A stretch of DNA of 64,000 nt from Marinobacter azerbaijanicus (lineage in GTDB: Bacteria; Pseudomonadota; Gammaproteobacteria; Pseudomonadales; Oleiphilaceae): positions 310,001 through 374,000 of the forward strand of contig NZ_JASSVS010000003.1 of NCBI RefSeq assembly GCF_030250645.1, given 5' to 3'. The first letter of the stretch is position 1. Each line of letters opens with the position of its first letter. This document shows positions 28,420 through 37,186 of this stretch, in pieces. The notes beneath the pieces were generated by a model. That model was not told where the DNA came from and made no database searches. It saw nothing but the letters and a program-made list of their open reading frames with translations. The position numbers and the translations under genes are program-made.

Positions 28420-29727
28420 ATGGAGAATATGCAGTTGAAAAAACAGTGGATGGTTGCCGGTGCGGCAGTACTGGCGGTTGGTGTATTCGCCCCCTGGGCC
28501 GTGGGCTATGTGACCGAGCAGCAGTGGCAGAGTGTGACCACGGAAGTGAACCAGTCCCAGCCGCTATTTCAGTTGGAAACGCGGGACTACAACCGGGGCT
28601 ACATGGGGGCCGAGTTTTCCGGCACCATCATTGTCCAGGACCCTGAGACCGGGGAAGAACACGAATTCGACTATCAGGCCAGGGTGAGCCACGGGGTCAC
28701 CGGCAGTCTGATGGATTTTTCCCCGCCCGGTGAGCTTGGCTCCCAACTGGACAGGATTTTCCCGGATGAAAAGCCCAAACTGACGCTGGAAACCCGGCTC
28801 TGGGGTACGGCTATTTTTGAGTTCACTGTCCCTGCCGTAAGCCTTATCGACGAAGAGACGGGGGAGTCCTTCGATATGTCAGAGAGTTACGCCCGCGCCG
28901 ACATCAGTGGCAATGGTTCCCAAGCGGATATTCTCATGCTATGGCCTGGTGCCGTGATCCGGGCGCCGGATCTGCGCATAAGCATTGAGGACTTCCGTCT
29001 TGAACAGACCCTTGAACACCTGACCGGCGAAGTCTGGCTTGGCAACGGCGACATGTCGCTCAGTCGCCTCGAGGTGGCATCCCGGCATGAGCCTGCTCTC
29101 CGCTTCGACCAGTTCGCCATAAAAAGTGAAACTACCACTGGTGATGACGGTAAGAGTATCGATTCGGAAGCCGTCGTTACCCTGGAGAAGATGACGGCAG
29201 ACGACGAGAGCTTCGGCCCCCACCGCATGGCATTCGTGTTTAATGGTCTGGACGTGGAGAGCTGGAATGACCTGACATCGGCCCTGACGGACATGCAGGT
29301 TGCTGCTCTCAACAGTAAGGCGGGAGATTCCCGCGCCGTGATGCAGCAGCAGATGGAGTCCATGAGCCGCATTAATGAGGCCATGCTTGGCCTGGCAGCG
29401 GAAGGTTTTTCGTTTGGTTTTCCAGAGCTGTCTTTTGCGACACCTTATGGGCCAGTGAATGGTGAGATAATGGTGCAGCACCCGTCGCTATCTGACGAGG
29501 AGAGAGATCAGATGATGATGGTCATGCAGCGGCTGTCCGGCAATCTGGAGGTGAGCATGCCGTTGGCCCTGGTGGAACAGCATCCGGAGCTTGGTATGCA
29601 GGTGGCGCCGCTGATCAAGCAGGGTATGGTGGAGCAGGAGGGAGACCGCCTGCGGGTGCAGGGCACCCTTGAAGACCTTGCCCTGGATGTCAACGGCAAC
29701 CTGATTCCGTTGCCGCCTCTGTTCTGA
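28420..29727 (+). CDS. DUF945 (YdgA-like) exported or membrane-anchored protein
   Basis: A 435-residue protein with an N-terminal signal or anchor (about residues 8-28), then a long periplasmic beta-rich region. The opening NQSQPLFQLETRDYNRGYMGAE is typical of the DUF945/YdgA family (xxYxRGxxxS/A). The family's function is not established. It follows ppk by 46 bp on the same strand and converges on coaD. The ATG at 28420 is chosen; an ATG at 28429 and a TTG at 28396 are alternatives. Confidence 0.75.
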   Translation: MENMQLKKQWMVAGAAVLAVGVFAPWAVGYVTEQQWQSVTTEVNQSQPLFQLETRDYNRGYMGAEFSGTIIVQDPETGEEHEFDYQARVSHGVTGSLMDFSPPGELGSQLDRIFPDEKPKLTLETRLWGTAIFEFTVPAVSLIDEETGESFDMSESYARADISGNGSQADILMLWPGAVIRAPDLRISIEDFRLEQTLEHLTGEVWLGNGDMSLSRLEVASRHEPALRFDQFAIKSETTTGDDGKSIDSEAVVTLEKMTADDESFGPHRMAFVFNGLDVESWNDLTSALTDMQVAALNSKAGDSRAVMQQQMESMSRINEAMLGLAAEGFSFGFPELSFATPYGPVNGEIMVQHPSLSDEERDQMMMVMQRLSGNLEVSMPLALVEQHPELGMQVAPLIKQGMVEQEGDRLRVQGTLEDLALDVNGNLIPLPPLF

Positions 29728-29741
29728 TCTTCTGGTGGGGG

Positions 29742-29761
29742 GCTGCCCGTCTATGGGCAGC
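29742..29761. other. small hairpin between convergent genes
   Basis: GCTGCCC-GTCTAT-GGGCAGC is a 7-bp perfect stem in the 48-bp gap between the DUF945 gene and coaD, which converge. There is no T-run on either side, so it is at best a weak terminator. Confidence 0.4.
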
Positions 29762-29775
29762 ATGCCTGCTCGCTG

Positions 29776-30330
<555 letters not shown>

Positions 30331-30353
30331 TCAAGCCTGCAACCTTGGGGCGG

Positions 30354-30460
30354 TGCCATACGATGACGGCTTTCCAGGATACGCTACAAGCACGTCCCTG
30401 TGCGCTTGAGTGAAGCCATCCATGGCTTCACACAATCCTGGAAAGCCGTCACGCATGGCA
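30354..30460 (+). repeat. structured palindromic repeat, copy C
   Basis: A 107-bp element with arms of 27 nt (30354-30380) and 26 nt (30435-30460) that pair with one mismatch and one bulge; the left arm begins TGCCATACGATGACGG. The 54-nt core is ACGC plus bulge TACAA, hairpin 1 GCAC-GTCCCT-GTGC, and a strong hairpin 2, TGAAGCC-ATCCAT-GGCTTCA. It lies 30 nt beyond the stop codon of the GMC dehydrogenase and before coaD, in the 232-bp gap. Confidence 0.87.
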
Positions 30461-30490
30461 CATCAGGCAATGTGCTGGCCGCTCTTCAGT

Positions 30491-32083
30491 CTAACTGCTG
30501 AGCTTCTGGGCCAACCGAGTACTGTTTCTGGCCGCCAGGGCATAAACCGACAACTGCGGGTTGGCGCCTATGCTGGTGGGGAAGATCGAGGCGTCGTGGA
30601 TGCTGAGGTTTGCGACGTGGTGGTGTTCGCCGAAGCCGTTGACCACGGATTCTTCCGGGTTGCCGCCCATGCCGCAGCCGCCCATCTGGTGGGCGGTGAA
30701 CAGGCGGACGCGGTGCGGTTTCATGGCCAGGTTGTCGATGCCGGCTCTGGCGTCGGCCCAGGAGCTGTACCAGGGGGAATCCAGGTGCATGAGGCGGACT
30801 TTGCGGGCGCCGGCGGCGAACTGGATTTCGGCCATTTTGTAGAAGGCGTCTTTCACACCCTGCCAGATGTAGTCGGTGACGGGGTAGTCCAGTACCGGGC
30901 TGCCGTCGTCGCGGAGGCTGACGGTGCCGCCGGCGCTGTCGGGGTGGAACCCGTCCCGTAGCAGGGCGATAACGGAGTTCATCCGCGGCAGTTTTGACAG
31001 GTCATTGAGCTGCTGTTGTCCGTGGCCGGGGACCACACCTGCAGACATCGCCGGGTGCAGGGGTGGTACTTCCAGCTTGAAACCGGCGGGCCCGTCGACG
31101 CCCCGGGAGAAGTTGAATTCGTCCGAGTAGATCGACTGGGGTGCGCCGTAGTAAGGGTCGACGGTGTCCGGCATTTCCGCAACCGTCGCGTTGACGGGGT
31201 GCAGAAAGGTGCGTTTGCCGATGCGGTCGTGGGGGTCGGGTATGTCGGATCTCAGCAGCAGGCCCGGTGAGCCGATGGCGCTGGCGGCAACCACGAAATG
31301 CTTTGCCTTCAGTTCCACGGTGATACCGGAGGGTGATACCCCGTCGGCAGCCATGGCTGAGGCCTGCAGGTGGTCGATCCGGTCCTGCTTCATTACCAGC
31401 CTGTCGGCCCTCAGGCCATGGAACAGGTGGGCGTTGTTGTCCAGGGCGCCGGGTATGGTGGTGGTCAAGGCACCCTGCTTGGCGTTGGTGGGGCAGCCCA
31501 CGCCACAATAGCCCAGATTCCAGCAGCCTTTGACGTTGCGGGGAATGACTTCCCAGGACCAGCCCAGAGCCTCACAGCCCTGGCGCAGGATGTCGTTGTT
31601 GACGTTGGGGTTGGTGCGCCAGGGTTCGATGTTGTGCCGCTGCTCGCGGCCATCGAACCAGGGTCTCATGGCCTCCGGGCTCAGTCCGTCCAGCCCGAAC
31701 CGGCTGGCCCAGTGGTTCAGGGTCGGCTCCGGCGTGCGGAAGCTCGAGGTCCAGTTCACCGTCGTGGAACCTCCCACACAACGGCCTTGCAGAATGGCAA
31801 TGGCGCCGTCGCTGGTCACCCGGCTCATGCCTTCCTGGTAAAGGGAGGCGTAAGCGTCAAGCTCGTTCATCTTGAAGTCTTTCTGGTAATAGAGCCTACC
31901 CTCCTCAACAAGAATCACCGACAGCCCGGCCCTGGCCAGTATTTCCGCTGTGGTGCCACCACCGGCGCCGGTGCCGATGATCACGACATCCGCTTCGTGG
32001 GTCTGATTCTGTGTCAGTCTGGCGCCGTCGGTGACCTTCCAGCCAGCTTCGAGCCCACGGGCGATACGATCCGTTAATGACAT
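30491..32083 (-). CDS. GMC-family FAD-dependent alcohol dehydrogenase
   Basis: A 530-residue glucose-methanol-choline oxidoreductase. The N-terminal FAD motif is VVIIGTGAGGGTTAEILARA (about residues 33-52), then GRCVGGSTTVNWTSSFR, the family's flavin-stacking segment. The C-terminal HQMGGCGMGG and NPQLSVYALAARNS blocks carry the active-site region. It oxidises an alcohol to an aldehyde or ketone. The partner gene 29 bp upstream encodes a Tat-signal small subunit, an arrangement seen in membrane-linked sugar and alcohol dehydrogenases. The aldehyde dehydrogenase just beyond suggests an alcohol-aldehyde-acid pathway; the substrate is unknown. Confidence 0.83.
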   Translation of the reverse strand: MSLTDRIARGLEAGWKVTDGARLTQNQTHEADVVIIGTGAGGGTTAEILARAGLSVILVEEGRLYYQKDFKMNELDAYASLYQEGMSRVTSDGAIAILQGRCVGGSTTVNWTSSFRTPEPTLNHWASRFGLDGLSPEAMRPWFDGREQRHNIEPWRTNPNVNNDILRQGCEALGWSWEVIPRNVKGCWNLGYCGVGCPTNAKQGALTTTIPGALDNNAHLFHGLRADRLVMKQDRIDHLQASAMAADGVSPSGITVELKAKHFVVAASAIGSPGLLLRSDIPDPHDRIGKRTFLHPVNATVAEMPDTVDPYYGAPQSIYSDEFNFSRGVDGPAGFKLEVPPLHPAMSAGVVPGHGQQQLNDLSKLPRMNSVIALLRDGFHPDSAGGTVSLRDDGSPVLDYPVTDYIWQGVKDAFYKMAEIQFAAGARKVRLMHLDSPWYSSWADARAGIDNLAMKPHRVRLFTAHQMGGCGMGGNPEESVVNGFGEHHHVANLSIHDASIFPTSIGANPQLSVYALAARNSTRLAQKLSS

Positions 32084-32112
32084 TGCAATACTCCGATACG
32101 CAGGTGGGCCGC

Positions 32113-32757
32113 TCAGGCGTTGTTTTTGAACTGGGGCAGGGCGTCCACAGCAAATGCGGGAGGCCCGGGATAACCGGACAGGTGCCAGTGGTCTTCATGG
32201 CCATAAAACGCCACGTTACTGACCTTGGTCAGCGCAATATAGCCGTTGTTGAACAGGCCAATACCACTGGTACGCCAGCGCTCAAGAAATGCATGAGCCG
32301 TTTCCGTACTGGCGTTCTCCCAACTGGACCACACCCGCGCAACGGTTACCCGGGTCAGCCCGAAATTGAGCAGATCAAACAGGCCGCGAAGCTCTTTCTG
32401 ATTGGCCGGACCGAACTGGTGAATGCCGGCATCGATACGCTCAATGGTGGCCTGAACCTGCTGCCGCCGCACAACCGGCTCCCCGGACAGCCCCGGTCCG
32501 ACCATGGCTGGCAGCAGGGCCTCGAACAGCACAATGTCGTCACGGGTCAGAAAACGGAACTCATAGCTCCGGTCCATCGCCTCCGGCATCGGATAGTCCC
32601 GCCCCGCCGGTGCAGTCGCACACCCGGACAGGCCTGCCGTTACACTCACGGTACCCAGAAACATCGCACCACCAAGCCCCGCCCGAAGAAAACTCCGGCG
32701 GTCCATAGTGGTTGCGGGGATATCCATATGCACGGATTGAGGGTGGATTTCAGACAT
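32113..32757 (-). CDS. Tat-exported small subunit, gluconate 2-dehydrogenase subunit 3-like
   Basis: A 214-residue protein with a twin-arginine signal: MDRRSFLRAGLGGAMFLG, then a hydrophobic stretch ending SGCATAP, which may also be a lipobox. The mature part is helical with no cofactor motif. Small Tat subunits of this type accompany GMC dehydrogenases (sorbitol and gluconate dehydrogenases) and escort them or link them to cytochromes. It precedes the GMC gene by 29 bp, which supports a two-subunit periplasmic enzyme. The family link is from layout and weak similarity. Confidence 0.72.
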   Translation of the reverse strand: MSEIHPQSVHMDIPATTMDRRSFLRAGLGGAMFLGTVSVTAGLSGCATAPAGRDYPMPEAMDRSYEFRFLTRDDIVLFEALLPAMVGPGLSGEPVVRRQQVQATIERIDAGIHQFGPANQKELRGLFDLLNFGLTRVTVARVWSSWENASTETAHAFLERWRTSGIGLFNNGYIALTKVSNVAFYGHEDHWHLSGYPGPPAFAVDALPQFKNNA

Positions 32758-32815
32758 ATCGACTCTCTTGTTTTTATTGTCTTTCTGTTTTCGGACAGCC
32801 AGCCCCAGGCCAGCA

Positions 32816-32923
32816 GGAACCGGGGAGAACGACCGTCCGGGACCCTAAAAAACAAGGATGTGTTTTAGGAGCCTACATGGACGTATTCACGGCGTGTCCC
32901 GGACGGTCGTTCTCTCCGGTTCC
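32816..32923 (-). repeat. structured palindromic repeat, copy D
   Basis: A 108-bp element with 28-nt arms at 32816-32843 and 32896-32923 (left arm begins GGAACCGGGGAGAACG), differing at one position. Read on the minus strand, the 52-nt core starts ACGCC, with bulge GTGAA and hairpin 1 TAC-GTCCAT-GTA. Hairpin 2 has an A/T-rich stem (CCTAAAACAC and GTTTTTTAGG) around ATCCTT, unlike the other copies. It lies 31 nt after the aldehyde dehydrogenase stop. Confidence 0.86.
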
Positions 32924-32954
32924 CAGCACCGAAACTATCAGGCGCTGGGAACAA

Positions 32955-34400
32955 TCACCGAATAAACAGCTTATATACCATCTTGTGCGCCCTCGTACCG
33001 TGAGGCGCATACACAAACTTGCCACTGTTGAACTTCTGTTTGCTGAAAATCGCCCGATGATGGGAGAACGTCAGGAAACCTTCCTTGCCATGGTAGTGAC
33101 CCATGCCGGAATCCCCCACGCCACCAAACGGCAGATCATCCTGGGCGACATGCATCAGTGCATCATTGATACACATACCTCCCGAGTGGGTATTCTCGAC
33201 CACATGTGTCTGCATTGACTTGTCATAGCCGAAGAAATACAGCGCCAGCGGCCGCGGGCGGTCATTGATGTAGTGAATCGCCTCATCCAGCTTGCCATAA
33301 CTGACCACCGGCAGAATCGGCCCGAAAATCTCGTCCTGCATGATCTTCATATCCGGCGTGGTATTCAGTGCCAGCGTGATTGGCATCTTGCGGGTGCCGT
33401 CCTTCAGGTTTTCCTGGGCCGGATTGATCTCAATCAGCTCCGCGCCCTTATTGCGGGCGTCCTCAAGATAACCCTGCAGCCGGTCATACTGGCGTTCATT
33501 GATGATCGCCGTGTAATCATCATTGTCCCGCAGGCTCGGGTACATCTTTGCAAACTGGTTGCGATACTCATCCACAAATGCCTGCACCCGGTCAGCCGGG
33601 CATAGTACATAGTCTGGCGCCACACAGGTCTGACCCGCATTCAGAGCCTTGCCGAAGGCGATGCGCTGGGCAGCATCCTCCATGGGAACATCCGGGGACA
33701 CAACAGCAGGCGACTTGCCGCCCAGTTCGAGCGTTACCGGCGTCAGATTCTCGGCCGCTGCACGCATTACCAGCTTACCCACCGATGTGGAACCGGTGAA
33801 CAGCAGGTGGTCGAAGGGCCGGCTGGAAAAGTCCGCGGCCACATCTGCCTCACCGTTAATCACACTCACCAGATCCTCCGGGAACGCGGACTCGATAATC
33901 TCCCGGAACAGGGCAGAGGTGTGGGGGGTAAACTCGGACATTTTGATCATGGTGCGGTTGCCCGCAGCCAGCGAAGCCACCAACGGCCCAACCGCCAGGT
34001 AAAGCGGATAGTTCCAGGGCACAATTACGCCTACCACGCCTTTGGGCTGGTAGTGAACACGGTTGCTGGCCGGCTGGAACAGGACGGATACGTGGCGCTT
34101 GGAAGGCTTCATCCAGCTTTCAAGATTTTTCAGGGCGTAGTTGATGCCCTGGATGGACGGCATCACCTCAGCAATCAGCGACTCGTCCTTCGAGCGACAG
34201 CTGAAATCCCGATCAATGGCCTCCAGCAACTTGTCCTGGTTGGTCATCAGCACGCGCTTGAGGCGCTTCAAATTCTCCTGGCGCTCGGTCAGGGATGGCA
34301 TCGGGTTGTTGCGGAATGCCTTTTTCTGATCATCGAATACCCGGTGGGTATGTTGGATCTGCTTCTTGCTTTCTGTCAGCTGGACAACGGTGGCAACCAT
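32955..34400 (-). CDS. coniferyl-aldehyde-type NAD(P)-dependent aldehyde dehydrogenase
   Basis: A 481-residue aldehyde dehydrogenase. The cofactor segment VGVIVPWNYPLYLAVGPLV leads to FTGSTSVGKLVMRAA, catalytic Glu in LELGGKSPAVV, and nucleophilic Cys in LNAGQTCVAPDYVL. The C-terminal FGGVGDSGMGHYHGKEGF fits the short coniferyl-aldehyde dehydrogenase branch. It oxidises aldehydes to acids, probably those made by the GMC dehydrogenase encoded downstream. The start is the ATG at 34400, preceded by GAGGAG; the longer frame to 34430 is not supported. It is divergent from a TetR gene that probably controls it. Confidence 0.88.
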   Translation of the reverse strand: MVATVVQLTESKKQIQHTHRVFDDQKKAFRNNPMPSLTERQENLKRLKRVLMTNQDKLLEAIDRDFSCRSKDESLIAEVMPSIQGINYALKNLESWMKPSKRHVSVLFQPASNRVHYQPKGVVGVIVPWNYPLYLAVGPLVASLAAGNRTMIKMSEFTPHTSALFREIIESAFPEDLVSVINGEADVAADFSSRPFDHLLFTGSTSVGKLVMRAAAENLTPVTLELGGKSPAVVSPDVPMEDAAQRIAFGKALNAGQTCVAPDYVLCPADRVQAFVDEYRNQFAKMYPSLRDNDDYTAIINERQYDRLQGYLEDARNKGAELIEINPAQENLKDGTRKMPITLALNTTPDMKIMQDEIFGPILPVVSYGKLDEAIHYINDRPRPLALYFFGYDKSMQTHVVENTHSGGMCINDALMHVAQDDLPFGGVGDSGMGHYHGKEGFLTFSHHRAIFSKQKFNSGKFVYAPHGTRAHKMVYKLFIR

Positions 34401-34488
34401 ATCGATCTCTCCTCGCGGTTCCAGACTCATGCCGGTACCGGGAATAACATTGGTGAAAATGTATTCAATTTGCGCTTGCGGGTATTAT

Positions 34489-34504
34489 TAGAGTATATAC
34501 TCTA
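34489..34504. promoter_or_regulatory. 16-bp perfect palindrome, candidate TetR operator
   Basis: TAGAGTATATACTCTA is perfectly self-complementary and sits in the 167-bp gap between the divergent aldehyde dehydrogenase and TetR genes. The embedded TATACT (34496-34501) could serve as a -10, so binding here would block transcription. No second copy is visible in the window. Assignment to the neighbouring TetR is inferred from position. Confidence 0.6.
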
Positions 34505-34567
34505 GTGAGTCAAGGCGACCGGATGGCGGATCGGGCCATCCCACATACAACAACCCACTGTGAGCCT

Positions 34568-35272
34568 ATGAAAACCCGAGACAAGATTCTTCTTTCGAGC
34601 CTGGAACTGTTTAACGAAAGGGGCGAGCGCAATATCACCACCAACCATATCGCCGCTCACCTGGCAATTTCCCCGGGTAATCTGTACTACCACTTTCGTA
34701 ACAAGTCCGACATCATTTACGAGATTTTTCTGGAGTACGAAAAATTGGTGGATTTCTATCTGGATATTCCGGAAAACCGCCCTATTACGTTGGAGGACCT
34801 GACGTTTTACCTGGAATCAGTGTTTGACGGACTCTGGAGTTACCGCTTCTTCCATCGTGATCTGGAATACCTCCTCGACAGTGACAGGCGCCTGCGCCAG
34901 GACTACCGTGAATTCACCAACCGGTGTCTGGCGGCGATCAGCAGAATTTTCGAGAAACTGGCCGAGGCGGGGATTATCCAGCCCCAGCCTGACGAGTTGC
35001 GTTCTGCAATGTCCTTGAATGTATGGCTGGTTATAACCAACTGGATGGCGTTCCTGAAAACCGCCCACGCTCTTGAAGAGTCCACCAGCCTCACTCTGAA
35101 CGAGTTGAAACAGGGGATCTATCAGGTTCTGACCCTTGAAATCCCTTACCTGACTGCTGATTACCGGGATCGGGTGATGGCACTACGGGAAAAATACCGT
35201 CCTCAGTTGCCAGAGTCTGCAGAGGCCTCACTGGAAGCCTGCCGAAAGAGCCAGAAATTGGGGAACTTTTGA
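34568..35272 (+). CDS. TetR-family transcriptional regulator
   Basis: A 234-residue regulator. The N-terminal helix-turn-helix is RNITTNHIAAHLAISPGNLY, then YHFRNKSDIIYEIF (about 22-55). The longer, all-helical C-terminal part has many aromatic residues (WSYRFFHRDLEYLL), suited to a hydrophobic ligand. The start is the ATG at 34568; upstream codons in frame carry no family similarity and run into the operator region. It probably senses an aldehyde, alcohol or acyl compound and controls the divergent aldehyde dehydrogenase. Confidence 0.86.
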   Translation: MKTRDKILLSSLELFNERGERNITTNHIAAHLAISPGNLYYHFRNKSDIIYEIFLEYEKLVDFYLDIPENRPITLEDLTFYLESVFDGLWSYRFFHRDLEYLLDSDRRLRQDYREFTNRCLAAISRIFEKLAEAGIIQPQPDELRSAMSLNVWLVITNWMAFLKTAHALEESTSLTLNELKQGIYQVLTLEIPYLTADYRDRVMALREKYRPQLPESAEASLEACRKSQKLGNF

Positions 35273-35373
35273 TCAACTGACGTGTCAATAACTACGACAT
35301 CGGGAATTCGGACATTCACGGTGTCACCTGAGTGAGTTCTCAGGTTTTAGCACGTCGCAAACCCTGACGTTTT

Positions 35374-35401
35374 ACCGGCCTGTCATGCAGGCCGGTTTTT
35401 T
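35374..35401 (+). terminator. Rho-independent terminator after TetR
   Basis: A perfect 9-bp stem (ACCGGCCTG / CAGGCCGGT) with a 5-nt loop is followed by a run of T. It lies 101 bp beyond the TetR stop and separates that gene from the gluconate operon promoter. Confidence 0.85.
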
Positions 35402-35439
35402 ATTGCCTTTATCCCGCGCAGAAGCTGTTCACCGCATCC

Positions 35440-35468
35440 TTGTCAACGCATTTTAAATCCAATAGAAT
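35440..35468 (+). promoter_or_regulatory. sigma-70 promoter of the gluconate operon
   Basis: TTGTCA (35440-35445, 5 of 6 to the -35 consensus) is followed after exactly 17 nt by TAGAAT (35463-35468, 5 of 6 to the -10). The expected start of transcription is near 35475, inside the GntR-type palindrome. Confidence 0.7.
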
Positions 35469-35473
35469 CGTAA

Positions 35474-35489
35474 ATGTTACCGGTAATAT
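35474..35489. promoter_or_regulatory. GntR (LacI-type) operator
   Basis: ATGTTACCGGTAATAT is a near-perfect palindrome with central ACCGGT, matching the operator consensus of E. coli GntR/IdnR (ATGTTACCGGTAACAT type) in 15 of 16 positions. It overlaps the predicted start of transcription, so a LacI-type repressor such as the operon's own last gene product would block it. Gluconate is the expected inducer. Confidence 0.75.
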
Positions 35490-35522
35490 ATGCCGGCACA
35501 AAAACAATCAGGAGATACCAAT

Positions 35523-36533
35523 ATGTTCCCGACAAGGCTCGCAACCGGTTTGCTGTCAGCCACCCTGGCTTTCAATGCTTTTGCTGCTGATTACAACTTC
35601 AAGTTTCAGTCGTCAGATCCTTCCGGTGTCAAAAACTTCGAGATTCAACAGGCCTGGGCCGACCGTGTGGAAGCAATGACCGGTGGCCGCGTCGAAATTG
35701 ACCTGTTGCCCGTGGGCAGTGTGGTCAGTCATACCGAAACCCTCGGTGCCATGAAAATGGGCGTTCTGGACGGTCATATCTCGGTGACCGGCTATTTTTC
35801 CGGCAAGGACCCGGCATTCGGACTGATCGGCAATACGGTCGGTGCCTGGTCCAGTCCTGACCAGCTCATTGATTACATCAACCATGGCGGTGGCTATGAG
35901 TTGATGAATGAGCTGTATCAGCCGTACGGCGTCAAGTTTGTCGGCGGCGGTGGTACCGGCCTTGAATCCTTCGTGTCGAAGAAGCCACTTAATGGCGTGG
36001 AGGATCTCGAAGGGTTGAAAATGCGCGCGCCAGAGGGGCTGGTGCAGTCGGTATTTGCGGCAGCTGGCGCCTCACCAGTGAACCTGCCGGGTTCCGAGGT
36101 GTACACCGCTCTGAGCAAGGGCGTGATTGATGCGGCTGATTACACAGTCTTCTCCACCAATCACGAAGCAGGCCTCAACGACATCGCCGCCCACCCGGTC
36201 TATCCCGGGTTCCATTCCCTGCCGCTCATCGAGATTGCCATGGATCTCAAGGAATGGAAAAAGCTGCCGGAGGACATCCGGTCTATTATGACGGTCTCTG
36301 CCCGGGACTTCGCCCAGGACATCAGCACGCAGCTGGCAATGGCGGACAGGGAGGCGGTCAATGAAGCACGTGCCAATCCGGACATCACCATTCACGACTG
36401 GTCCGCAGAGGAGCGCCGTAAGTTCCGTGCTATCGCCCGCGATCAGTGGAAAGCCTACGCCGAACAGTCGCCCAATGCCGGGAAGGTGTACCAGTCGGTG
36501 ACCGACTACCTTGAGTCTCAGGGCCTCCTTTAA
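35523..36533 (+). CDS. dctP: TRAP transporter substrate-binding protein, likely for gluconate
   Basis: A 336-residue periplasmic DctP-family protein with a cleavable signal (MFPTRLATGLLSATLAFNAF, cut near AFAA). The conserved arginine expected to bind the carboxylate is in GLKMRAPEGLVQSVFAAAG. The ATG at 35523 follows AGGAGAT, which excludes the upstream frame start at 35490 inside the operator. It delivers an organic acid to the DctQM membrane pair. Gluconate is inferred from gntK, the LacI-type regulator and the GntR operator in the same operon. Confidence 0.88.
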   Translation: MFPTRLATGLLSATLAFNAFAADYNFKFQSSDPSGVKNFEIQQAWADRVEAMTGGRVEIDLLPVGSVVSHTETLGAMKMGVLDGHISVTGYFSGKDPAFGLIGNTVGAWSSPDQLIDYINHGGGYELMNELYQPYGVKFVGGGGTGLESFVSKKPLNGVEDLEGLKMRAPEGLVQSVFAAAGASPVNLPGSEVYTALSKGVIDAADYTVFSTNHEAGLNDIAAHPVYPGFHSLPLIEIAMDLKEWKKLPEDIRSIMTVSARDFAQDISTQLAMADREAVNEARANPDITIHDWSAEERRKFRAIARDQWKAYAEQSPNAGKVYQSVTDYLESQGLL

Positions 36534-36561
36534 GCAAGTAGCCGCTTCCCTCGATATCAGC

Positions 36562-36588
36562 CTCCGGGTACCTGTCCGGTAACCGGAG
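36562..36588 (+). other. intercistronic stem-loop between dctP and dctQ
   Basis: CTCCGG-g-TACC / GGTA-a-CCGGAG forms a 10-bp stem with one internal mismatch and a TGTCC loop in the 68-bp gap after dctP. Such hairpins often protect the upstream message, raising the binding protein over the permeases. There is no T-run. The role is inferred. Confidence 0.55.
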
Positions 36589-36601
36589 CGAGGAGTTCGT
36601 T

Positions 36602-37186
36602 ATGTCTGTTGAAGAAAATAAGCCCGCTCAGGGCGCTGGCCCCGAGCGTGGGATTGTCCTGCCTGACAAGGACGACGACGTGGGCTTTACCTGGCTGGAC
36701 AGGGCTATCGTCTGGCTGGGCAAGAAACTGAGCCTGGTATTTGCGTTGATCGTGCTGGTGTCATTCTACGAGATCATACGGCGCTACGTTTTCGATGCTC
36801 CGACACTCTGGGTGCACGAAACTGTCACCTTTGCAGGTGCCACCCTGTTCATTATTGGCGGGCTTTATGCACTGGCGACTGATCGGCACGTTCGCATCGT
36901 GCTGATTTACGATGCGGTTTCGCCCCGTGTCCAGCGTTGGCTGCGGGTGGTACACCACCTGTTGGGCCTCGCCTTTTCCGGCATGCTGCTGTTTGCCAGT
37001 TGGTCGATGACGAAGGCCGCAGTTCTGGCCCCCTGGGGTGACATTCGCCTGGAAACCTCCGGCTCAGCCTGGAATCCGCCGTTCCCCGCACTGCTCAAGG
37101 TGATCATCCTGGTTGCAGTGGCCACCATGACGCTCCAGTTTGTGTTGCACCTGATCCGCGATCTTCGTGGCAAGGGAGATAAATAA
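36602..37186 (+). CDS. dctQ: TRAP transporter small permease
   Basis: A 194-residue membrane protein with four hydrophobic helices, the DctQ topology. The opening RAIVWLGKKLSLVFALIVLV is helix 1, and VLHLIRDLRGK ends the last. A hydrophilic N-terminal tail of about 35 residues is longer than usual. The stop overlaps the dctM start by one base (TAATG), so they are translationally coupled. The ATG follows GAGGAG. Confidence 0.88.
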   Translation: MSVEENKPAQGAGPERGIVLPDKDDDVGFTWLDRAIVWLGKKLSLVFALIVLVSFYEIIRRYVFDAPTLWVHETVTFAGATLFIIGGLYALATDRHVRIVLIYDAVSPRVQRWLRVVHHLLGLAFSGMLLFASWSMTKAAVLAPWGDIRLETSGSAWNPPFPALLKVIILVAVATMTLQFVLHLIRDLRGKGDK

